Below are positions 49,381 through 59,431 of a stretch of 64,000 bases of DNA, in pieces. The notes under the pieces are model-generated. The model saw only the letters and a program-made list of their open reading frames with translations, searched no databases and was not told where the DNA came from. The DNA comes from Mytilus trossulus (taxonomy: Eukaryota > Mollusca > Bivalvia > Mytilida > Mytilidae), in contig NC_086386.1 in the NCBI RefSeq assembly GCF_036588685.1, forward strand, positions 68,322,682 to 68,386,681, in the 5' to 3' direction. Both the position numbers and the translations under genes were made by a program. Numbering within the stretch: position 1 is the first letter of the stretch; each line of letters opens with the position of its first letter.

Positions 49381-49469
49381 CTATGAGGAGATCTGCTGGA
49401 CATTTCAGTTCTTAATTTCTGATTTTCATGGTTGAGGTTAATATTTTCATCCTTCAGGGAACTATTTTC
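49381..49469 (-). CDS. OBI1: OBI1 coding exon 5: coiled coil
   Basis: An 89-bp exon, phase 0 in and phase 2 out, between ttttag and ag/gtgaga. It encodes residues 177-205 (ENSSLKDENINLNHEN...SSRSPH). The SRSP.RYGR stretch made with exon 6 matches the 'RSPQKFGR' region of vertebrate OBI1. Confidence 0.9.
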
Positions 49470-49694
49470 CTAAAAATCACAAATAATAAAATTCTTTATT
49501 CCACATGTTCTAACACAATATATTAGAAATCTCTAAAAATGAAGATATTATGTGTTTTAACTTATAATTACGATTGTTTTTAAATAGACAGGATTTAGAA
49601 ATAGATTTCTTTTTGATTATTTTTTTTACAACTTGGCCATAATAGGGGAGATAAGTCAGATAACACAAATTTCAAACATGAATGTGTAACATGA

Positions 49695-49998
49695 TTAACT
49701 CCCCCGTATTATGTATGTATTTGCCTGTCCCAAGTCAGGAGACTGTAAATCAGTGGTTGTCGTTTGTTTATGTGTTACATATTTGTTAATCGTTCATTTT
49801 TTGTACGTAAATAAGACTGTAAGTTTTCTCATTTGAATTGTTTTACATTGTCATTTCTGGGCCTTTTAAAGCTGACTATGTGGTATGGATTTTAGTCATT
49901 GTTGAAGGCTGTACAGTGACCTATAGTTGTTAATTTCTGTACCATTTTGGTATAGTGAGGAGAGTTTTATCATTGGTAATCATACCACATCTTCCCTT
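49695..49998 (-). repeat. Family A partial copy inside an OBI1 intron
   Basis: 'gcctgtcccaagtcaggaga', 'agtggttgtcgtttgtttat', 'gtcattgttgaaggctgtac' and 'taatcataccacatcttccc' match family A. Confidence 0.85.
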
Positions 49999-50479
49999 TA
50001 TTTTATGTGTGTAGTACATTTATTTATTTTGTTTTGAAAAATAGTTCCATGAACATACTTTTTTTTTTCTGAAATAATTTTGTATCTTCATATCTTATAG
50101 CAAATTTCATTAAGTTTACTTTCTATCACATAAAAGTGTGTTTTATACATAATTTACACCTAATATCAAAATTTCACACAATGACTACCTTAAGCATGAA
50201 AAAAGCCCTGTGACCCATACCTTGAGTTGTGTTTAAGAAATAAAGCATGATATATATAAACTTCATTTTGGCAAATAACTAAAAACATTGTTATCCAGAT
50301 TTGATTTTAGTTAGGTCCTTTTTAGTTCGATCATCTAGTAAATATTCTAATGAAGTTTATGATTCTTTTATTTTTTCCCTTGATCATCACTGAATAGCAT
50401 TAATTGTTAAAATCCATATCTAGTGCTGAAAAATTGGTACCAATAGTGTTTTTATTCAAAACTTAAAATCAATTTTTAC

Positions 50480-50692
50480 CTCTTTAACCTTTGACAAATC
50501 TGATTTGACCTTTTCATACAGTTTTTGTGCATCCTGTAACTTTTTGGTCAAAGTTAACATTGTTGTAGCATCAGAAGGTTTATCCCTTGGGCCTAAAACT
50601 TTTCTGTTTCCATCTTTTGCCAGCTGATTTCTAAGCATTTCATTTTCTGCTTTGAATAAATTAAGTTCAGATGACAATCTCTCAAATTCATC
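50480..50692 (-). CDS. OBI1: OBI1 coding exon 4: coiled coil
   Basis: A 213-bp exon of 71 codons, phase 0 on both sides, between attttag and gag/gtaaaa. It encodes residues 106-176. It starts DEFERL directly after KEYE of exon 3, as in vertebrate 'KEYEDEI'. LYEKVKSDLSKVKE near its end matches the 'IYEKVKDDVDKLKE' region of human OBI1. Heptad-like Leu spacing supports a coiled coil. Confidence 0.92.
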
Positions 50693-50865
50693 CTAAAATA
50701 AAAATACATTTCATCTGTCTAGCAATAGGTTAACATACTACATAATGAAAGATCGTTCTTTATAAGAAAATTTTATTAATAAATTTTTAATAATAGGAGG
50801 AATAGAAATCACAATTATTGTTAACCTTCTATACAGAATTCTTAAAGGTAAAAGAATTATATATA

Positions 50866-51128
50866 GATATAGGAAGATGTGGTGTGAGTGCCAATGAGAC
50901 AACTCTCCATCCAAATAACAATTTAAAAATTAAACCATTATAGGTTAAAGTACGGCCTTCAACACGGAGCCTTGGCTCACACCGAACAACAAGCTATAAA
51001 GGGCCCCAAAATTACTAGTGTAAAACCATTCAAACGGGAAAACCAACGGTCTAATCTATATAAACAAAACGAGAAACGAGAATACGTATATATTACATAA
51101 ACAAACGACAACTACTGTACATCAGATA
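50866..51128 (+). repeat. Family B copy
   Basis: 'ggaagatgtggtgtgagtgc', 'ctctccatccaaataacaat', 'aagtacggccttcaacacgg' and 'acataaacaaacgacaacta'. It is inverted relative to 52161-52373 in the same OBI1 intron. Confidence 0.85.
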
Positions 51129-51369
51129 TGTCTGTTTAAGGTTACATCATTAAAATAATTAGGGAAGGTAGGACTGGTGGGTCCGTATTTGCATTTTATA
51201 ATTTTTTTCCATTTTATTTTTTGCGTCATAATTTTTTTAGTCTTGCCGTGGTCTCAGTAGTTCATGGGCCAAGTTTACCTATAGTTTTAATGATTGGATT
51301 ATTTCCCTTGGTTATTGTTGAAAAAATGGCAGTAAAGTTTTTATTTCATTACATGAGTTGCAAGTTTCC

Positions 51370-51586
51370 TTAAGGTGGTAGTCCTAGGTTAAGGGAAATA
51401 ACTCTTAAAATCATCAGTACGTTTGTGTCAGCCATTTTCATAAATACGTTATAAGCTTCTAGGATACATAGATTATTTTCAATCTGTTTCAGGTAAATAC
51501 TTAAAATACATTAATAAAACTTGACTATTACAAACGCATCACTGAATTAAAGAGTTATCTCCCTGGACCAAGGTCTACCCCCTTAA
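51370..51586. repeat. TTAA-bounded MITE-like element, 217 bp
   Basis: The ends are TTAAGGTGGTAGTCCTAGG and, as the complement of the right end, TTAAGGGGGTAGACCTTGG. The inverted repeats extend about 38 bp, including 'gggaaataactctt' against 'gggagataactcttt'. Both outer ends are TTAA. Confidence 0.75.
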
Positions 51587-52160
51587 AACAGCTGTCATAT
51601 TCAGGATTATGAACATTGTGATGTATCAGGCAATTGATTCAATTTGGTAACCCTTACTTCGCTTTTGACACAAGTTCTATTTATTTTTCACTTTACGACG
51701 GAAATAAAATGGCTAAGGGTCGGTCGGGTAACTGTTAATGGACTTATATAAATATTAGTTTTGGCCTTAAACCCTAAGTTCATGAGTAAATCAACCTGTA
51801 TAAGAATGATCCATCATTGAAAACCAACAACAATTTGACATTTTTACCCTTTAACATTCTTTAATATTGTAAAGTTCTGCTTAAAAATGTCTGAAACCAA
51901 TAATTTGTGATGGTAAAATCAGAAGGAACAGATGGAAAAATCTTTACTAAACTAAACAAAGAGAATCTATGATTATCATGTATATAATATTATTCTCTAA
52001 AATTAAATTATATGAAAGGTATGGTGATTGGTCATATAATAAAATTTATTTTTCATTATTCATATATATATATTTACAACCATGAAAAGTGAGTTATTTG
52101 TTTGTTTTTTGTTTGTTTCGGTTATTAGTGTTTCTCCTTACTTTTTTTTATATAGATTAG

Positions 52161-52373
52161 ACTGCTGTTTTTCTCGTTTCAAACTTTGAATGGTTTTACA
52201 CTAGTTAGTCATTTTGGGGCCCCTTTATAGCTTGATATTTCATGTGAGCCAAGGCTCCGTGTTGAAGACTGTGTTTGGATCTATAATGGTTTATTTTTAC
52301 AAATTGTGACTTGGATGGAGAGTTGTCTCACTGGCACTCATACCACATCTTCTTACATCTATATATTGTTGGT
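52161..52373 (-). repeat. Family B copy, inverted
   Basis: 'gtgagccaaggctccgtgtt', 'ggatggagagttgtctcact' and 'ggcactcataccacatcttc' are the complement of the copy at 50866-51128. Confidence 0.85.
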
Positions 52374-52488
52374 TGATTATTCCCTTTGAATTATGCTTTT
52401 TAGCAAATCACAACCATTTGATTGATGGTTTATAAGATATTCTCAGATTTTTTTGGATTGTGAATAGTCTTATTATAACAAACTATAC

Positions 52489-52580
52489 CTCATATTCCTT
52501 AAATAGAAGGTCAAATCTTGCTTTTCTTAAATCTGGATTACTCATTTTGTCCTTGTCGTTTTCTATATGATTTAGTCCAC
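52489..52580 (-). CDS. OBI1: OBI1 coding exon 3: post-RING helix
   Basis: A 92-bp exon, phase 1 in and phase 0 out, between ttattaag and gag/gtatag. It completes Gly75 and encodes residues 76-105 ending RKARFDLLFKEYE, which matches 'RKTRLELLHKEYE' in vertebrate OBI1. Confidence 0.93.
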
Positions 52581-52946
52581 CTTAATAAATTTAAAATACA
52601 CATGAAAATATGATACATGCAGCAGGTTTATGTACAATATGAATTTGCATGTGAAAATTATTTTTTTATCTTATTTTATTGTATCTAAATTTTTCTGTAT
52701 CAGCATTGGACTTGATTTTTGGAAAGAAATTATAAGATTCTGAAAAATTATTATTTTGTGATCAATAAACAGTTATTTGTTGTTTTGTTTTTATAGCACT
52801 GCAGTTTCTGAATAGCTATGTACTTGAAACAAATTTCTTCAGCTAAATAATATTTGTTGGCCTATGCTCAAGTTTCAAACTAACACATATATATTCAATC
52901 CATTCAGGTAAATTGTTTTTCTTATGATTAAATTATTAAAATTTAC

Positions 52947-53082
52947 CTATAATCTGCTTTAAGGGTTTCAGTGTGTTAATATCCGTTCTACATGCAGGAC
53001 ATTGTTTATTTCTTTCTAACCAAACATCCATACATGGTGAACAGAAAACATGATTGTTTGGACATAAAACTGGCTTTTTCAC
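52947..53082 (-). CDS. OBI1: OBI1 coding exon 2: second part of the RING
   Basis: A 136-bp exon between tttatttcag and atag/gtaaat. It encodes residues 30-74 plus one base. It carries Cys36, His40, Cys43, Cys46, Cys57 and Cys60 of the C3HC4 RING (CPNNHVFC..C, WLERNKQCPACR). The exon is too short and interrupted to appear as a long open frame, but it is clear from the motif. Confidence 0.96.
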
Positions 53083-54263
53083 CTGAAATAAAGATTCACA
53101 TATCAAAGAATGTGCATATAAACTACATCATTTCTTATATATTTCATTTGTATTTCAAATGCTTTCAATAAAGAGCTACAATAGAAATATTTAAGAGAGA
53201 AGAGACCAAAGGAAATAGTCAGACCCATAATGAAGAAGTGAATACAATCAATGGCCACCTTTTTTGTTATTTCAACATCAAATGTGTATTGGTAGGCAAA
53301 GATAAAACACTTATGAATATAACATTTTTAACAACATTCAAGTCTAATGATGAATTTTACTAAGTTCAATCGGCCAACTAAATTTAATTAGATTTTCATC
53401 CAGATTTTTAAAAGATAAATAAGAAAGATGAAGCCCCTGCTTCGGCACTTGCATATCCATGATATAAGGGACATAATTCATGACTGAAAAAGTGGCACTA
53501 CCCAAATTTGTACATTTTATTTGATCTGAGTTATGGGGTAAGAAGAATGGTGTATACATTTCATAACATTTAGTTGGTGCAAACTTAAGTTAGAACAGAA
53601 ATGAATATTCAGCAATTTTTCCATTTTCAAAGAGGCCCAACTTCATGAACTTCAGAACGGTTAACTAGATGTGACTTCATCAAAACTAAAACTTGATCTG
53701 AGATTAGAAATAAGCAATGTGTACAACAGTGCTCTAGCTAAGTAACTTATTCTAGAGTTCATGTTATAGATTTATCCAGAAATATTGACTAAATAATATA
53801 GGATGAGGGGGGGGGGGGGCTACATGTATTTATGTCATTCAACATGGGTTTTTTTGCATTCGAGTTTGATTAGTGATAGTGATCTATTCTACTTATGAAT
53901 GAAAAATCGTTAACTTTTTTTTCAGGATTATTTTAATCCCAGCATTTGCACAGAAATCTACTTCCTTTTTCTTGTTTGCAAGAGACTTTGAATAAAATAT
54001 ATATATAATGTATTTACCAATGACAGTCTAGTAAAATATAGAAAAGATCTCAAATACCAATTTATTTTAAATAATTGTTTGATATGAATAAAAATGCTAC
54101 CTGGTGACAGCGTTTCTTTGTTTACATTAAATATGATGTCATTAACTTAAATAACATAATAACTGAAATCAATAACAAAAGAACCAAAACGGACACGTTA
54201 CAGTATTTCTGTTTCTTTTTTTTAACATGATCAAATTAAAATAATTCATGTCCCCTTTCACAG

Positions 54264-54516
54264 TAAGGCCTAAAATAAAATATTGTTTGTTTCCCCAATC
54301 CCGACCGACCCTGAAAAATTGGTGCTACTCATAAAATTTTATTGTCAAAACTAAGTCAAATATTATTTTATTCATTTTGAATTTTCAGGATTGCCGGATC
54401 TTCCAATATTTTTCAAGCTCTTTGGAAAAATAAAATTATTTCCCTACCTACCTACCCACACCTGGCTTGGCAGGGTCGGGATTGGGGAAACAAACAATAT
54501 TTTAATTTAGGCCTAA
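54264..54516. repeat. MITE with about 50-bp inverted ends 'taaggccta'
   Basis: The left end carries 'ttgtttgtttccccaatccc' and 'gaccctg'; the right end has the complement 'cagggtcgggattggggaaa', then 'caaacaatatttt' and 'taggcctaa'. The interior is AT-rich without a frame. The element is 253 bp, equal in length to its diverged relative at 19066-19318. Confidence 0.9.
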
Positions 54517-54534
54517 GTACCTGTCTCAGGAAGC

Positions 54535-55404
54535 AAGTTAACTCGTACCAACGGAAACTCGTACCATGTTAACTCGTACCAAAAAAGTTAACTCGTACCA
54601 CTGGGATGTCGTACCACTGCAAACTCGTACCATCAAAAATATATTAAAAATTACGAATATTTTATGTTATTTTTTAGTTAAACTTAATAAAATTAATGTT
54701 GAATTACTTGAATTTTATACTGGATTTTATAGACAAAAATACGAATGTTTTTCTAAAAAGCTTTATTTTTAAGCTGAACTTTCAAAGTAGTTATAATCCA
54801 GAAGAAAGAAAAAACATTACTTTAACTGTACCTTAAGTTGAATGTCTATATCCAAATTATCCAAATTAAATTAATTAACGCTGTAATCCATGATCACAAA
54901 TTGAATGCTATGTTTACAATTGTTGAAAGCCATGTGCTTTTTGGCGGGAAAATTCGGGAACAGGAAACGGTTACATTTCATTGTAACTTGTTATTTATAA
55001 AAAGTAAGAATTTCATTTTGGAAATCATTTTGATTATTTTGATTAACTGCTAGAATTTATTCATGAAAAATTAATTTGGAATGATTAAAAATTAAATTCA
55101 ATAATAATCAGTAAAAGTTAAAAAAAAGTCAAAGGAGACAACAAAGCAAATCTGCCACGGTATTTTCTATCCAATAGACAGGGAACATTAGCTGCAAATT
55201 GGTCAATGTACTTTCAAATTATATACATTTTACAGACTTGCGAGGTATTAAGTGAAAGTTAATTACATACATCATTAAACACCATTTAAATGCATTTAAA
55301 TAAGTTGGTACGAGTTAGCAGTGGTACGAGTTTGCATTGGTACGAGTTTTTGTAAAGTGGTACAAGTTGACGTTGGTACGAGTTTACAATGGTACGGGAT
55401 AACT
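54535..55404. repeat. Fold-back element with terminal arrays of 'ctcgtacca' boxes
   Basis: The left terminus (54535-54633) has six boxes of 'ctcgtacca' or 'gtcgtacca', and the right terminus (55305-55404) has six of the complementary 'tggtacgag' type. Spacing is irregular, 6-15 bases. The outermost boxes read gttaactcgtacca and, on the other strand, gttatcccgtacca. The interior is about 670 bp, AT-rich and without a coherent frame. No target duplication was evident. Confidence 0.85.
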
Positions 55405-55789
55405 ATAATTCTAATGCAATTATTTTGTAACAATTGTTCTGATTGGATGACAGCAAGCGTAAAATTCTCTATCTCCTTGTCTGTAACTAGGGAAGCCGAC
55501 ATTTGAATTTCGGAATGTATTGACATGCTATTTCTACAATAATAAACAAAAAAACTCACTTGTTGCGCCTAAAAAAATCTTCTTTTTATCAAATTTTATT
55601 ACATTTAGAAGCGACACAGAAGCCATAAAACGCCCCGGTGTTTATTTTTGACGCCGGAAGCATAACTATGACGTCACCTAGTGTATGGACCAAAGAAGAT
55701 AACATTTTTTCGCGGAATTTTCTTTAATGAAGATTTTACACTGAAATAATGATTGAAATTTAATAATGAACTTGTTTTGCATTAGAATA

Positions 55790-55957
55790 GAGATAACTGT
55801 CTTGTATTTGAAGCTTTGCGGACGTCCATCGGTAATTTTTACTGTCGCAAATACCCGTTTACCTGTCTCCGCTCCGCGTCGCCAGGTAAACTAAATTTGC
55901 GACAGTAAAACTACCGATGGACGTCCTTAAAGCTTCAAATACAAGACAGTTATCTCT
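55790..55957. repeat. Long hairpin element, arms about 60 bp plus inner stem
   Basis: 'agataactgtcttgtatttg', 'aagctt', 'ggacgtccatcggta' and 'tactgtcgcaaat' on the left are matched by 'atttgcgacagta', 'taccgatggacgtcc' and 'caaatacaagacagttatct' on the right. 'gtttacctg' and 'caggtaaac' continue the stem, leaving a GC-rich loop around 55868-55883. Confidence 0.95.
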
Positions 55958-56544
55958 TAATTCCTGTCTCACATTATGGTATCAACTGGGTATCAAATAT
56001 TATATATTGGATGCTGAAATTGACTTTTTTTTTTTTAAATTTATGAATTAGGTGCCGATATGACTAGAGGCTGATTAAACCATTTATGGTTGCCGATTTG
56101 AATTATTCTATGGGTGCCAACTTGCTACAGCCAATTTTACCAGGTGCGGATTTGACTTGTACCCTTCATCAACTTGTTGACAGACTGAAAAGAACGACTA
56201 GCAAAATCTATAGACTTCATTGTATAAACAAAGTTTTCAACGGATAAAATGATTATTTTGATTTTGCTTTACAATTCAGGGGTGTTTTACTTAATAACGT
56301 ACTGTTTTTTCACGAATTTGTGCACCTTTCTTTCTTTTCTTCGTATGAGCTTCCTATTATAAGGAACACCCCTTAACGGGTAATATTAAAATATCAAAAT
56401 ATTCCAGAACACCTCCAGAACTAGAAAAGTAGTTGGCTTCCCTAGAAACCGGCGATAGCTAACCGCCAATCTAATTATGTGTGATAGTGCAAGAGAAATA
56501 AAATACAAAAACCTAATCTTATCAATAAGAACTGAAAGTCGTAC

Positions 56545-56631
56545 TTTTCCCAAACAGATTTGACATGATATTGGTAGAGTAAATGCTATTGTTCCATGCT
56601 TGTCAGTTCTTGCTCGCACATCAGCCGCCAT
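56545..56631 (-). CDS. OBI1: OBI1 coding exon 1: start and first RING cysteines
   Basis: The exon encodes residues 1-29 (start MAADVRARTD, end CQICLGK), with Cys23 and Cys26 as the first RING zinc ligands. The donor is gga aaa/gtacga. The open frame runs on to 56386, but the real protein continues at 53082, where the RING resumes in phase. The ATG is supported by its position just ahead of TLPISCQICLGK, as in vertebrate 'TLPITCHICLGK'. Confidence 0.94.
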
Positions 56632-56635
56632 CTTT
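56624..56635 (-). promoter_or_regulatory. TISU/YY1-like element over the OBI1 start codon
   Basis: On the - strand the start reads aaagATGGCGGC. This matches the YY1 core (AAGATGGCGGC) and 11 of 12 positions of TISU (SAASATGGCGGC). In mammals such elements mark genes with very short 5' UTRs and place transcription start within tens of bases upstream. Function here is inferred. Confidence 0.6.
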
Positions 56636-57284
56636 CCGAATTCCGGATATTCTTGCGGAATGATATCTTTGTTCGACCATTTCTGGAAAACAATTAATTG
56701 AACATATTTAAACAGTAAAAATTATCAAAATCTTGATACTGAATAAGAACTTTAAAGTCTATGTTTCTATTAAGAAAGTTTTCTAGTAAATTTTAAACTT
56801 TTTTTTATCTGCGTAAGTGGAGAAGTTTGGATGTTGTAGGGCACTTCCGCCACATGTATCTTGTTTAGTAGGTTGGGGGAATTTGACAAAAAGTTTAAAG
56901 ACACTCAAAGCTGTTACTTTTAGTTTTAACAACTGCATATGAATCCAGATGATAGCACTACTTATGTCTCTTTTAAGGAGACATTATTTTTTAACAGGAA
57001 TAGTATTTGTTATATTTTTTGCTCACCTGTTCCCTCATATTGGAGCTAAAGGAGGTAATAACTCTCATATGTAATTTATAAATATAATGGAAATTATCTC
57101 TGTAGAATATGCCTTTTTGGTCAAACTTTAAAAAACATCCTCAGGATGTAACAAGCAATTTAGAAAAATAAATTTGTCAGTTCCTTCTTCGGTTTTGCTA
57201 TATTTGAAACAAGATTACTAGAAAAACAGTGTTCGAGGAGATAACTCTTACAAGGAAAAGTAATTTGGTTAAGTGGTGTCAGCA

Positions 57285-57420
57285 TAGGCAGATCCAAGGG
57301 AGGGGGGCCCTTTTGTGGGAAAAATTTGGTTGATTATATAGGGAATCACTGAAGCCTGACTGGAGCAGACCCCCCTTAGGTCAGTCAGCAGGGCCCCCAA
57401 ATGAAAAGTTCTGGTCAGTT
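57285..57420. repeat. hAT-like MITE, partial copy
   Basis: 'gcagatccaaggg', 'gggaatcactgaagcctgac' and 'cccccttaggtcagtcag' match 20062-20228. The right terminus is eroded. Confidence 0.7.
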
Positions 57421-57605
57421 TCAAATGCGTTTATATATACTGGGTGTCATATACCATAGATCTAAGTAACATCTGATGAAAAACAAAACCGTCGCAAGAA
57501 AAAAGTGGCCACGAACAAATTTTATCATCTTCTAACAAAAGCAATATTATAGGTATTTCCAAATTAAAGTAGAAAGACTTCATAAAGGTTAAAAACTATC
57601 GCATA

Positions 57606-57627
57606 AATATATATATATATATATATA
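57606..57627. repeat. (TA)n microsatellite
   Basis: About 22 bases of uninterrupted alternating A and T. Several shorter TA runs occur elsewhere, for example 16838-16852 and 18674-18692. Confidence 0.9.
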
Positions 57628-57931
57628 ATTTTATTAAAAGACGTGAACAAATGAAAAGTTACATACACTATTATACTAATACATTTGTATATCATATTAT
57701 AAACCTTTCCTTAATTATCAACACTCTGATTTAGAAGATTTACATCTAACCAAAATTCAATTAAAGATTTCATCTTTCTGAAACACAAAATGCTTTTGAT
57801 TTTTATACATTTAGTAGATGCCAGACCTTGAAATATTTCCAACTGCACAATTGCTTAGGGATGTCTCTGAGTATTTTTTTTCAGATGAAACTCAAGATTG
57901 AAGTTTTGGTTGAAGGTAATTTACCATCAAC

Positions 57932-58082
57932 CAGGGGCGGATGCAGGAATTTTCGAAAGGGGGGGTGCTAACCCAGGGCAAAGGGGGGGGTGCAAAACAT
58001 ATGTCCCGATACAAATGCATTGATCGGCAAAAATAAAGGGGGGGTGCGCACCCCCGGAACCCCCCCTCTGGATCCGCCACTG
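57932..58082. repeat. hAT-like MITE, complete, with 7-bp target duplication
   Basis: The ends caggggcggat and atccgccactg are inverted repeats around a G- and C-rich 151-bp body. The sequence catcaac stands immediately outside both ends (57925-57931 and 58083-58089). Confidence 0.85.
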
Positions 58083-58115
58083 CATCAACCATAATATGAT
58101 AAAGTTGTTTTCTCA

Positions 58116-58733
58116 TTAAGGTAGATATAGGGTGTCTTCCTCCATCTTGGATTTGGAAATACCAGAAAACAAGGTCTAGATCTTTATAGAATATGCAAAT
58201 TTTTAGAGTAGTAGGTAATTCATGTGTTAGAACTTCCACTTTGATATAGAAAATGACATGTTTTATCATATTTAGGGTTGCATTTTACAAAAAAACAGAA
58301 AACTTTTGTTTGAACAATTTTTTTCCAACTTTGCCACATAAGGGGAGGCAACTCAAATGCAAGGGCAGACAATTCAGATTAAGGTACTTTACAATAGAAT
58401 GTGTTAGGAATTTACCTATTTTATAATGTAGCAAGAAAACGGGTCCGGTGACCCCATTGTTTCTTTTTCTTAACTGAAAGCATACTATGAAAGCCATCTT
58501 CTCATATGGTATCTCAAAATTCTATGGTGTAGATTACGCTTTATTGCAGAAAATTGGGTTTTCCCTGCATAATCTATACAAAATTTGTCAATTTTGAACA
58601 CCGTGTAGCGTGAGAATAAGCCCGGTGACCCATTATTTTTATTATTTTTTTTTAAAAGCATGATATAAACTACATTTTGGTAAATCATTAAAAAATTCTA
58701 TGGATTATAATTTAGACACCCCATCTACCTTAA
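58116..58733. repeat. TTAA-bounded element with inverted ends, about 618 bp
   Basis: The left end TTAAGGTAGATATAGGGTGT faces a right end whose complement is TTAAGGTAGATGGGGTGTC. The interior carries two diverged copies of a block with 'ccggtgacccc' and 'aaattctatgg' (about 58440-58543 and 58618-58712). The open frames inside are repeat-derived. Confidence 0.75.
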
Positions 58734-59431
58734 ATGAACTTTTAAATGCCAAATTAGGGTTCATGGTTCACTGAACATAAAAACATTAATGTAAAAGAGT
58801 TTTCTATATGGACCCTCTCCTTAAAATTAAGTAGAATTGTCATTCTGTATTGCATTGTATTCCTTTACAAATGTACAATCACCACTTATATAGCATGTAT
58901 AGAGTACCTGTAAAACTATAGCTTTAGAGGTTGACCAGTCACAGTAGACTGTTTTGCCATCATAAAGATAGAAATGTATTATATATATATATGTGTCACT
59001 TTTTACTTGTAGGGTTACTAAAGCCAGAAATAACAGTAAAATATGTGGCTGTTTTCATAATATTTTTTAACAGTGGGATTTCTATCAAAACAGAGGTACA
59101 GTATAAGAGAAAAACTGTGAATTCATTATTTGTGGGGTACCCATTTACATAGATTTATTTTGTATAGGTATTGTATACATTTGTTCCTCAAAGTATACAT
59201 TTTCTATATGTGGAAAAGACATTGATATGATATTTATGTTTTTTGTTTTGGATTGGCTTCTGCATCAAGAGTTTTTACTAAGGTTTTAAAACCTGTCTTA
59301 TGTATTTATGAAATAATGTCACTTGAAGTATATACATGCTATAGTTTATACATTGATGATTCTTTTAGGAAGAGATAAGAGATTTTGAAGTGAAAGGATG
59401 TGTTTCTGTGAGCTCCTGATTGATAATTACC
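58734..59431 (+). other. Stretch upstream of the retroelement ORF1
   Basis: The 5' UTR and promoter of the non-LTR element should lie here, but its 5' end could not be placed. Such elements are often 5'-truncated, yet ORF1 is intact. A weak family F-like patch lies at 58734-58790. Confidence 0.4.

Larger units (their letters stand above)
53083..56544 (-). other. OBI1 intron 1 (3.46 kb), element-rich
   Basis: This phase-0 intron (g/gtacga to atttcag on the - strand) holds a G run at about 53807-53819. It also has a MITE at 54264-54516, the boxed fold-back element at 54535-55404 and the hairpin at 55790-55957. Degenerate 'ggtgccgatttga' motifs lie at about 56050-56160. No other gene was seen. 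Confidence 0.8.
46612..56631 (-). other. OBI1: Gene locus: OBI1/RNF219-like RING E3 ligase, six coding exons
   Basis: Six coding exons on the - strand join in phase (0, 1, 0, 0, 2) to a product of about 885 residues, against about 726 in human. The order is a C3HC4 RING split over exons 1 and 2, coiled-coil segments in exons 3-6, and a long Ser/Tyr-rich, probably disordered C terminus. Vertebrate OBI1 (RNF219) multi-monoubiquitylates ORC3 and ORC5 on chromatin and promotes origin firing. Orthology rests on the RING (CQICLGK, NNHVFC, CPACR), LLFKEYE and LEKSDKYIEEL. Introns are 3462, 366, 1796, 1010 and 728 bp. The gene is convergent with ADCY9. Confidence 0.92.
56636..58115. other. Spacer upstream of OBI1
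   Basis: No exon was recognised. It contains a partial 'gcggatcc' MITE at 57285-57420, a (TA)n run at 57606-57627 and the complete MITE at 57932-58082. The OBI1 promoter should lie at its start. Confidence 0.45.

Noticed and set aside
55669-55676. Perfect CRE palindrome TGACGTCA
   Set aside because: A single 8-bp site in OBI1 intron 1, about 950 bp from the start codon and with no other promoter signal; chance is likely, and a link to cAMP from the neighbouring cyclase would be speculation.
56386-56544. Extension of the OBI1 exon 1 frame (VRLSVLIDK...)
   Set aside because: The RING resumes in phase at 53082 with VKKPVLCPNNH; the extension lacks the required zinc ligands.
59420-59431. ORF1 start four codons earlier (TTG)
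   Set aside because: Eukaryotic initiation is expected at the ATG 59432 in strong Kozak context; the earlier codon is not ATG.
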